Source of the DNA: Stutzerimonas stutzeri | GTDB taxonomy: Bacteria > Pseudomonadota > Gammaproteobacteria > Pseudomonadales > Pseudomonadaceae | Direction: 5' to 3' | Assembly (NCBI RefSeq): GCF_015291885.1 | Contig: NZ_CP036186.1 | Coordinates: forward strand, 1,815,001 to 1,879,000 | Length of the DNA stretch: 64,000 nucleotides | In this document: piece by piece, positions 49,119 through 57,900 of the stretch | Numbering within the stretch: position 1 is the first letter of the stretch | How the letters are laid out: every line of letters starts with the position of its first letter | The notes under the pieces: model-generated | What the model was told of the DNA's origin: nothing | The model's database searches: none | The model's input: only the letters and a program-made list of their open reading frames with translations | Program-made: the position numbers and the translations under genes

Positions 49119-51119
49119 TCAGGCGTGCGGCTTGTTGCGGATGGTCTTCATTAGATCGTCCGGCGTGATGTGCCCGACCACGTTGCTGGCACTGCCCGGC
49201 AGCGGCAGGTCGAGGATGTGGCCCTTCATCTTGCCTACCACGTGCATCTCGCAAGGCTTGCAGTCGAAGGTCAGGGTTAGCACCTCGTCGCCGTGTACCA
49301 GCTGCATTGGCGCGACCTTGGTGCGCACGCCGGTGACGCCCTTGGCCTGCTTCGGGCAGAGGTTGAAGGAGAAGCGCAGGCAGTGCTTGGTGATCATCAC
49401 CGGCACTTCGCCGGTTTCCTCATGGGCCTCGTAGGCCGCGTCGATTAGCTGCACGCCATAGCGGTGATAGAAGGCGCGCGCCTTCTCGTTGTAGACGTTG
49501 TAGAGAAACGACAGGTGCGACTCCGGGTAGACCGGCGGCGGCACGCTGACTGGCTTGCGGCCGCCGCGCGGACGGATCGCTTCGCGCGCTTCGCCCAGCG
49601 CCTCGATGGCTTCGCGGCGCAGCGCCTTGAGTTGCGAGTTGGGGATGAAGAAGGCCTGCGGTGCATCCACTTCGACTTCTTCGGCGTGGTAGATGGTGGT
49701 GCCGAGCTGGCTCAGCAGGTCGGCGATCTGGCCGGGCACCTGCTCGGGCTTCTTCGCTCCGCCGAACGGACCGGGCAGGGTGGCCGTGGCATAGGCGCCT
49801 TCCTCGCTGGTGACGTGCAGCTCCAGCTCATCGGCGCGCAATTTTGCCAGCCAACGTACACCGATGCGACGCTCGGCGGAGGTCTTCTGCAGCGCGTTCT
49901 GCCAGTTGTGGTCCAGGTTGCGATTGAGCGGATGGTTCGGGCGCACCTGGCGCATGGCGGCGGGCATTTCGTTGGGTTCGACGCGGTACTCGTAGCGCGA
50001 CTGACCGTCTTCCTCGAACTGCTTCAGCGGCTCGACCACGCTGGCGCGGAAACCCACCACCTCGCGTTTGATCAGCACGTTGAGGCCGTCACCGTTGGAC
50101 AGCGGCTCGCGGGTCTGCACGGTCAGATCATGCTTGCCGACCTTGAGTACTTCGCCGACGGCGAGGCCGGTGAAGGTCGGCGAATCGAAGGCGCCGATGT
50201 CGATCTTGCGGTCGGTAACGAAGTAGTCGGTGCTGCCGCGGTGGAAGGTCTTGTCCGGGTCCGGCACGAAGAAGTGATCGGTGCGGCCGCTGGAGGCGCG
50301 GGCCAGGTCAGGGCGTTCGGCGAGGATGCCGTCCAGGCGCTGGCGGTAGTAAGCGGTGATGTTCTTCACGTAGCTCACATCCTTGTAGCGCCCCTCGATC
50401 TTGAACGAACGCACACCGGCGTCGACCAGGGCGCTAAGGTTGGCGCTCTGGTTGTTGTCCTTCATCGACAGCAGATGCTTTTCGAAGGCCACCACGCGGC
50501 CCTGATCGTCCTTCAGCGTGTAGGGCAGGCGGCAGGCCTGGGAGCAGTCGCCGCGGTTGGCGCTGCGCCCGGTCTGCGCGTGGCTGATATTGCACTGGCC
50601 GGAAAAGGCGACGCACAGCGCGCCATGGATGAAGAACTCCAGGGTCGAATCCACTTCATCGTAAATCGCGCGGATTTCCTGCAGGTTCAACTCGCGGGCG
50701 AGGACCAACTGCGAGAAACCGGCCTTGTCGAGGAACTTGGCCCGTTCCAGCGTGCGGATGTCGGTCTGGGTACTGGCGTGGATCTCGATGGGCGGAATGT
50801 CCAGCTCCATGATGCCCATGTCCTGCACGATCAACGCATCGACGCCGATCTCGTACAGCTGGTGGATCAGCGTGCGCGCGGCTTCCAGCTCGTCGTCATG
50901 CAGGATGGTGTTGATGGTGACGAACACCCGCGCATGAAACAGGTGAGCGAATTTCACCAGCTCGGCAATGTCCGCCACACTGTTCTCGGCGTTGTGCCGC
51001 GCACCGAAGCTCGGGCCGCCGATATACACCGCATCGGCGCCATGCAGGATGGCTTCACGGGCAATGCTGGCATCCCGGGCGGGGGCGAGCAGTTCGAGAT
51101 GGTGCTTGGGCAGGGACAT
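49119..51119 (-). CDS. rlhA: 23S rRNA 5-hydroxycytidine C2501 synthase
   Basis: RlhA (formerly YdcP), 666 residues, a U32-family protein that, in E. coli, hydroxylates C2501 of 23S rRNA using prephenate. It matches E. coli RlhA closely: ELLAPARDASIAREAILHGADAVYIGG, IHASTQTDIRTLERAKFL, the Cys cluster CVAFSGQCNISHAQ and RGDCSQACRLPY, and the C-terminal GVQLIDAAYEAHEETGEVPVM with CPKQAKG. Four Cys residues probably bind an iron-sulphur cluster. It is longer than TrhP (YegQ), excluding that paralogue. The long C-terminal extension matches RlhA. ATG 51119 fits the family start. Confidence 0.93.
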   Translation of the reverse strand: MSLPKHHLELLAPARDASIAREAILHGADAVYIGGPSFGARHNAENSVADIAELVKFAHLFHARVFVTINTILHDDELEAARTLIHQLYEIGVDALIVQDMGIMELDIPPIEIHASTQTDIRTLERAKFLDKAGFSQLVLARELNLQEIRAIYDEVDSTLEFFIHGALCVAFSGQCNISHAQTGRSANRGDCSQACRLPYTLKDDQGRVVAFEKHLLSMKDNNQSANLSALVDAGVRSFKIEGRYKDVSYVKNITAYYRQRLDGILAERPDLARASSGRTDHFFVPDPDKTFHRGSTDYFVTDRKIDIGAFDSPTFTGLAVGEVLKVGKHDLTVQTREPLSNGDGLNVLIKREVVGFRASVVEPLKQFEEDGQSRYEYRVEPNEMPAAMRQVRPNHPLNRNLDHNWQNALQKTSAERRIGVRWLAKLRADELELHVTSEEGAYATATLPGPFGGAKKPEQVPGQIADLLSQLGTTIYHAEEVEVDAPQAFFIPNSQLKALRREAIEALGEAREAIRPRGGRKPVSVPPPVYPESHLSFLYNVYNEKARAFYHRYGVQLIDAAYEAHEETGEVPVMITKHCLRFSFNLCPKQAKGVTGVRTKVAPMQLVHGDEVLTLTFDCKPCEMHVVGKMKGHILDLPLPGSASNVVGHITPDDLMKTIRNKPHA

Positions 51120-51227
51120 GGCGCGGACCGGATTTGAATCGAAAGGCGCGCATTGTAATGGCTTGCGGCCGGTTTGGGACTGGCCGCCGGGCGAGTGGGG
51201 GCGTGATTGTCGGTTAGCGGGAAGGGT

Positions 51228-51255
51228 GTCGAGGTGAGGTTAACCCCACCTCGAC
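51228..51255. terminator. Stem-loop between DUF2846 lipoprotein and rlhA
   Basis: GTCGAGGTG (51228-51236) pairs with CACCTCGAC (51247-51255), and the inner GGTT/AACC closes the stem almost to a palindrome. It lies 8 bases past the lipoprotein stop. No T-run follows. Confidence 0.6.
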
Positions 51256-51263
51256 GGCCTGAA

Positions 51264-51707
51264 TCAGCGTGCCAGCTTGGTGTTGCGCACGCCTTGTTGG
51301 CCTTCGCTTTCAGATACTTCGGTCAGTTTGGCGCCACCGACGAACACGCCCATCTTGATCGACTGACGGACGTAATGGTTCTTGCCGGCCTGGGCATTCA
51401 GCTCAAGCAGGTTGTCGCCGAACTCGGATTCGGTTGCAAGTACATGGGGGCCAGGACTGACAAGGCGATAGAAATAGGTCTTGGCAGCGGTCTCGCCGAT
51501 GACCTCGTCATCAATCTTGATGGTTTTCTTCACGGCCGCCCCAAGGGACGAGTCGCGGAAGATGTACAGACCAGCCTGGTCCTGCGGCGGTGCCGAGAAC
51601 GACTTGAGTGCCTGATCCTTGTCCGCTGATTCCATCGGTACGGAGGCGCAACCGGATAGCAGGGCAAAACCCAGGGCCACAGCGCTCATCGTCAGCTTGT
51701 TAAACAT
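51264..51707 (-). CDS. DUF2846 lipoprotein
   Basis: A 147-residue lipoprotein with signal peptide and lipobox (AVALGFALLSGC, Cys about residue 20), followed by a beta-rich DUF2846 domain (LYIFRDSSLGAAVKKTIKID, FYRLVSPGPHVLATESEFGDN). AAGGAAAGAGC precedes ATG 51707. The domain is found in small envelope lipoproteins of unknown role. Asp at +2 is absent (Ala follows the Cys), so transport to the outer membrane is expected. Confidence 0.85.
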   Translation of the reverse strand: MFNKLTMSAVALGFALLSGCASVPMESADKDQALKSFSAPPQDQAGLYIFRDSSLGAAVKKTIKIDDEVIGETAAKTYFYRLVSPGPHVLATESEFGDNLLELNAQAGKNHYVRQSIKMGVFVGGAKLTEVSESEGQQGVRNTKLAR

Positions 51708-51903
51708 GCTCTTTCCTTAATGTGTTGACTGAAACGGCCTCACTGGCCGCGGACTTGTATCGGCCGCGGCGCGAGTTTCTTGTAGCCCCCGTTGGAAAAG
51801 AATGACGAGCGTCAAAGGCCACGCACATGCATGCGCTGGTGCCATGGTGATCGTTGACCGCCCGGCAGCAGCGCAACGACCCTCGGACGGCTATCGGCTG
51901 GTT

Positions 51904-54900
51904 TTACAGCGTCAACACGACCTGATGTTGCCCTCCATCCAGCGCAAGTCGTACGTATCCGTTCATGCAATCGAGCGGGCCTCCATCCAGCCGCGCGTGC
52001 TGGATGCCGCGGTTGGCCTGGTCTGGGTTTTCCACGCGGATGGCGTAGCGCGTTTCGTCCAGGGTGACGGTGGCTTCGAACGCCGGCCATTGACTGCTGA
52101 TGCACGGATCGACGATCAGCCATTCACCTTCGCGGCGGATGCCGAGGATGCCTTCGACGCCGGCGCGATACATCCAGCCGGCAGCGCCGGTGTACCAGGT
52201 CCAGCCGCCGCGGCCGTTGTGTGGTGCGACGCCGTAGACGTCCGCCGCGACAACATAGGGTTCGACCTTGTAGCGTCGGCTTTCTTTCGGTGTCAGGGTA
52301 TGGTTGATCGGGTTCAGCAGCTTGAACATCCCACACGCGGCATCGCCATCCCCCAGTTTGGCAAAGGCGAGCATGGCCCACATCGCAGCGTGGCTGTATT
52401 GACCGCCGTTCTCGCGTAGGCCCGCCGGATATCCCTTGATGTAGCCGGGCTCCTTCGGCGTCTTGTCGAATGGCGGGGTGAACAGCAGAGCCAGACCGTC
52501 GTGTTCGCGGATCAGGTGGTGCTGCACCGAAGCCATGGCCTGCTTGGCGCGAGCAGGATCGGCCGCGCCGGACAACACCGCCCAGGATTGGGCGATTGAG
52601 TCGATGCGGCACTCGTCGCTGTCTTTCGAACCAAGCCAGGTGCCGTCGTCGAAGGTCGCACGGCGATACCATTCGCCATCCCAGGCCTTTTCTTCAAGCG
52701 AGTCGGCGAGCGCCAACGCGTGTTCGCGCCAACGCTCGACGCGCTGGGCGTCAGCCACGCTGCCTCGTCGTTCGGCCAGCGGCGCGAAGAGTTCGATGGT
52801 GCGCAGCAACAGCCAGCCGAGCCAGACGCTCTCGCCCTTGCCGTGTTCTCCGACGCGGTTCATGCCGTCGTTCCAGTCGCCACCACCGATCAGCGGAAAA
52901 CCCAGCTCGCCGGTCAGTTCCAGGCACTGGTCCAGCCCGCGGGCGCAGTGTTCGAACAGCGCGGCAGCCTCGTCCGCGATCATCGGCTGGAAGAAGGCGT
53001 CGTGTTCGCCGGGCTTGAGCAGCGGCCCTTCGAGGAAGCTCACCGGCTCATAGAGGATCGCCGCGTCGCCGGAAACCTGAATGTAGGTCGCGGTGGCGAA
53101 CGCCAGCCAGACACGGTCGTCGGAGATGCGCGTGCGCACCCCCTGGCCGGAGTGCGGCAGCCACCAGTGCTGCACATCGCCTTCGGGGAACTGGCGACTG
53201 GCCGCGCGCAGGATGTGGCTGCGGGTGGCCTCGGGCTGGGAAAAGGTCAGTGCCATGCCGTCCTGCAGCTGATCGCGAAAGCCATAGGCGCCGCTGGCCT
53301 GGTAGAAGGCCGAGCGCGCCCAGATGCGGCAGGCGAGGGTCTGATACAGCAGCCAGCCGTTGAGCATGATGTCCATCGCCCGGTCCGGCGTTTTCACCTG
53401 CACCGAGCCAAGTGCGCGGTCCCAGTGCTCCGTGACTTCGCGCAGCACTGCATCGAGATCGGCCTGGCGATAGCGCTCGACCAGCGCGCGCGCCTCATCG
53501 GCCGCGGCACATTGACCGAGGAAGGCGACAATCTCGATGCTCTCTCCGGGCGCCAGCTCGACGCCGCACTGCAACGCCGCGCAAGGGTCCATGCCCGCGC
53601 CGACGCTGCCTGCCAGCGGCGTGCCTGCGAGTAGCGCCGCCGGCGTGGCGGGGCCGCTGTTGCGACCAAGGAATTCACTGCGATCAGCCGTCCAGGCCGT
53701 TTGTAGTCCACCCAGATCGGCGAATGAAATACGCCCGGGAAAGGCGCTGCTCCACGGGTTGTGCGCCAGCAGCAGGCCGCTGCTGGCGTCGCGCTGGGTG
53801 ATGATGAACGGCCCGGAGGCGCCACGTGCGGTGCCGAGCACCCATTCGTTGTAGCTGGTGACCGACAGCCGGCGTGGCTCGGAAGACAGGTTGCGCAACG
53901 TCAGCCGGGAAATCTTGATCGGGTCGCCAAGGGCGACGTACTGCAGCAGATCCAGGGCGATGCCTTCGGCCTCGTGCTCGAAGCGGCTGTAACCATGGCC
54001 GTGCCGCGCCACATAGAGGCCGTCATCGCGAATCGGTTGGGCGGTTGGGCTGAACAGCGCACCGCTGCGCTCGTCGCGCACGTAGAAGGCTTCACCGCAG
54101 GGATCGGTGACCGGGTCGTTGGACCATGGCGTGAGCTGATTTTCCCGGCTGTTTTCCGCCCAGGTGTAACCGCTGCCTTGCGCCGAGACCTGAAAGCCAA
54201 AGCGCGGGTTGGCGATCACGTTGATCCAGGGCGCCGGCGTCGTGCTGCCCGATTCCAGCAGCGTCACGTATTCGCGGCCGTCCTTGTCGAAACCGCCGAG
54301 ACCGTTGAAGAACTCCAGCCCTTGCGCCAGTTCGCTGCCGGTTGGGCCCGACGCCGAAATGATCGGACGCGGGGGAGGAGTAGCGAAATGCGCTGCGACG
54401 GCTTCGCTCGGGAGCAATGTGTTGGCGAGCTGCTTGTCGATCGGCCCGCGACGGGCGATCAGGGCTACCCGGGCGACACTGCGCAGCAGGGCGCGCGCCT
54501 CGCTGCTCAACAGGTCGACGCGCAGCATGTACACCGAACCCTGCGCGAGCTCGGCGCCGAAGCGCGGACGCGACTGGCTGCTGCGTACCGCGGTTTCAAT
54601 GGCGATCTGCAGGTCCTGCAGGTAGGAACTGGCGTGCTCGTTGAGAATCACCAGGTCCACCGCCAGGCGCTTCATCCGCCAGTATTCGTGGGCGCGCAAC
54701 AGTTGGCGAACCTGGGCGATGTCCTGGATATCGTCAATGCGCAGCAGCACGATGGGCAGGTCGCCAGAAATCGCGTGAGGCCACAAGCCGGATTGGGCGC
54801 CGGCGCCCTGGATGATCGCGGCCGACGGCGCGCGAAACTGCGGGTCGGCATAGAGGATGGGCGCGGCCAGGCGCTGAAAGTCGGCGGCTTCGGCCGGTTT

Positions 54901-57900
54901 GATATCGAGATGGCGCAGCTGCACCTGCGCTTGCGTCCAGGCCAGGGTCTTGGCGCGGTCGTAGGCGCTGCGGTCGTGGTGCTTCTCGATCAGGCTCAGC
55001 AGCTCGTCACGCGAGTCGGCGACCAGGGTCCAGAACGCCACGCGGGCGACCTTGCCCGGCGCCACCCTGATCCGGTACTTGAGCGAGAAGATCGGGTCGA
55101 GCACGGTGCCGACGCTGTTCGACAGCGGCTGGCCTTCGGCGACCACCGCGGCAGCGGCCACGCTCGGTCGCTGGCCGATGAAGCGGGCACGATCGGTCTC
55201 ATACTGCGGGTCGGATAGGATTTCGCCTTCTACCACGGCGAAGTGCGCGGCCCAGATCGGCTGCTCGCCCTCGCTGCGCAGGCGGCGGGTGGCGGTCAAG
55301 GCGCCGAACTCGGGCAGGTATTCGGTCACCACGAACAGCTTGGCGAACGCCTGATGCGCGTTGTCGGTGGCGGGGGTGGTCAGCACCACTTCGCTGTAGG
55401 ACGTCAGTTCGATGTCCCGCGCCTCGCGACCGCTGTTGGCGAGCGAGACGCGGCGCACTTCACTGTCGTCCTCTCCGGATACCAGCACGTCCATCGTGGT
55501 GGTCAGGTCCAGATCGTGACGAATGAACTCGGCATGATCCTCGCCGAATATCACCTCGTGACTGAGCGCATCGCTGCCCAGCGGCTGTCCGCCTGCGGGC
55601 CAGACCCTGCCGTCCTCGGTATCGCGCAGGAAGACGAAGGAGCCGTAGTCGTCCCGGCTGACGTCCTCGCGCCAGCGCGTGATCGCGAGGTCGCGCCAGC
55701 GGCTGTAGCCGGCACCGGCTGCGGTGAGCATCACGGCGTAGCGGCCGTTGCTGAGCAGATGGGTAACCGGCGCGCCGCTCGCGGCTGAGCCTTTCAGGCG
55801 GCGCAGTGATTGCGGATCACCGCCGCCCTCGACGGCACGAATCTTCACTTCTTCGGCACGCGGGTGGGCGATCGCGACATCGCGGGGCATGCGTTCCTGC
55901 AGCAGCAGTTCGCAGGCCTGGATCATCGGCTCGCGATGGAAGCGTGCGCGCATCTGGCCGTCTTGCAAGGTATTGGCGATGGCGACGATGGTCATGCCCT
56001 GATGGTGCGCCATGTAGTTGCGCACGATGACGAACGCCTGGCCATCCGGCAGGCGTGTCGGGGTGAAGTCCAGCGCTTCGAAGAAGCCGTAGCGCCCGAG
56101 CGCACCCATCTCCGTCATGCGCCGGAAGTTCGCCTGCGCACCGGTTGCGTCGACCATGGTCGCGAGCCCGGTGGCGTAGGGGGCTATGACCAGGTTTTCT
56201 GCCAGCCCCCGCTTGAGGCCCAGGCCCGGCACGCCGAAGTTGGAGTACTGGTAGGTGAACTCCATATCGCGGGCGTTATAGGCCGATTCCGAAACGCCCC
56301 AGGGCGCGTGGTGGTCATTGCCGTATTCCTGCTGGCGCTGCACGACCAGTCGATTGGTCTGCTCCAGCAGGCTGCCCGCCGGGGCACGCATGACCAGTGA
56401 CGGCATCAGGTATTCGAACATCGAGCCCGACCAGGAAATCAGCGCGGATGCATTACCCAGCGGTGTCGCCGTGCGGCCCAGGCGGAACCAGTGCCGCGTG
56501 GTGACATCGCCCTTGGCAATGGCGAACAGGCTGGCCAGGCGTGCTTCGGAGGCCAGCAGGTCGTAGCAGCTGGGGTCCAGGCTGTTGTCGGCCAGGCCGT
56601 AACCGATCGACAGCAGCTTGCGCTCGGGGTCGAGCAGAAAGGCGAAGTCCATATCCAGCGCCATCTGCCGCGCGTTGGCGGCGACACCGCGCAGGCGTGC
56701 CTGCATTGCAGCCAGCGACTCGGCGGATTGCTGGCGATCACGGCCGTGTTCGGCCAGCGCCTGGCACAGGGCGTTGATCCAGAAGTGAAGCGCCTGGGCA
56801 TCTTCGTCATCCGTAGCGGATGGGCAGATTTCCTGGGCGACGCGAGCGGCCTTCTCGGCCAATTGCCGAAGTGTTGCCGAACGGGTGTCGAGGGCTTGCG
56901 CGTCGCCTATTTGCGTGGCGATCTCATCGAGCACACCGAGCAACGGCTGGCCGCGCTCGCCATTGGCTGCCGGCAGCGCGGCGATGGCCTGACGCGCCAG
57001 GATCAGATTGTCGTGCAGGCCCTGGCGGGCATGCGGCGCCTGGGGCTGGTCGAGCCATTCTTCGCAGGCATTGGCGAGGGCGATCAGGTGGCCGGCGAGA
57101 TTGCCGCTGTCCACGGCCGAGACATAGGCGGGTTCCAGCGCACGCATGTCCTCGGTGGCATACCAGTTGAAGAAGTGGCCGCGGTGTCGCTGCAGCCGGC
57201 TCATGCTGTCCAGCGTCGTTTCCATTCGCTCGAGCGTCTGCAGCGTGCCGGCCCAGCCGAAATCACGTGCGGCAACGGTGGAGAGCAGATACAGCCCCAT
57301 GTTGGTGGGCGAGGTTCGGCGTGCGACTACAGGCTTCGGGTCTTCCTGGAAATTGTCCGGCGGCAGCATGTTGTCGGCGACGGTGACGAAGGTTTCGAAG
57401 AAGCGCCAGGTGCGCCGTGCAATCAGGCGCAGCTCCTGGGCATCGGCATCAGCCAGCTTCTGACTGGGGGCGACGCGTGGCGAGCGGCTGGCCCACAGCG
57501 CGAGCGCCGGAGCACCCAGCCAGAGCAGGGCGAACGGCAGCACCAGTGGCCATGACGTCGGTGCGACCAGCAGCGCCAGCAGTGCAACGCCGACACCGAG
57601 CACGGTGCCGCCAGCCATGCCGCGGTAGAACCCGCTCAGTTTCAGCCGCGGACTGATGGCCGATTGCGCGGCGGTGGTCCATTCCAGGAGGTGGCTGCGA
57701 CTGCCATAGAGCCGTGACAGCGTGCGAACGATGGCATCGCCCATGCGCCAGGCCTGGTCCGGCAGAAACGCCAGGTTCAGCAGGGTTTGTGAGGCGGCCA
57801 TGCGCAGGTCGCCGAGCAGCCGGTGCAGATGGCTTTGCGCGCTGACGCCGCTGCGAGATGGCAGCAGCGTGAAGCACAGCGGCAGCAGCCCGGGAATTGC

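Noticed and set aside
49464..51137. A 557-codon open frame antisense to rlhA on the plus strand
   Set aside because: It mirrors the codon structure of rlhA, has no domain, and the minus strand carries a highly conserved enzyme. High GC keeps antisense frames open.
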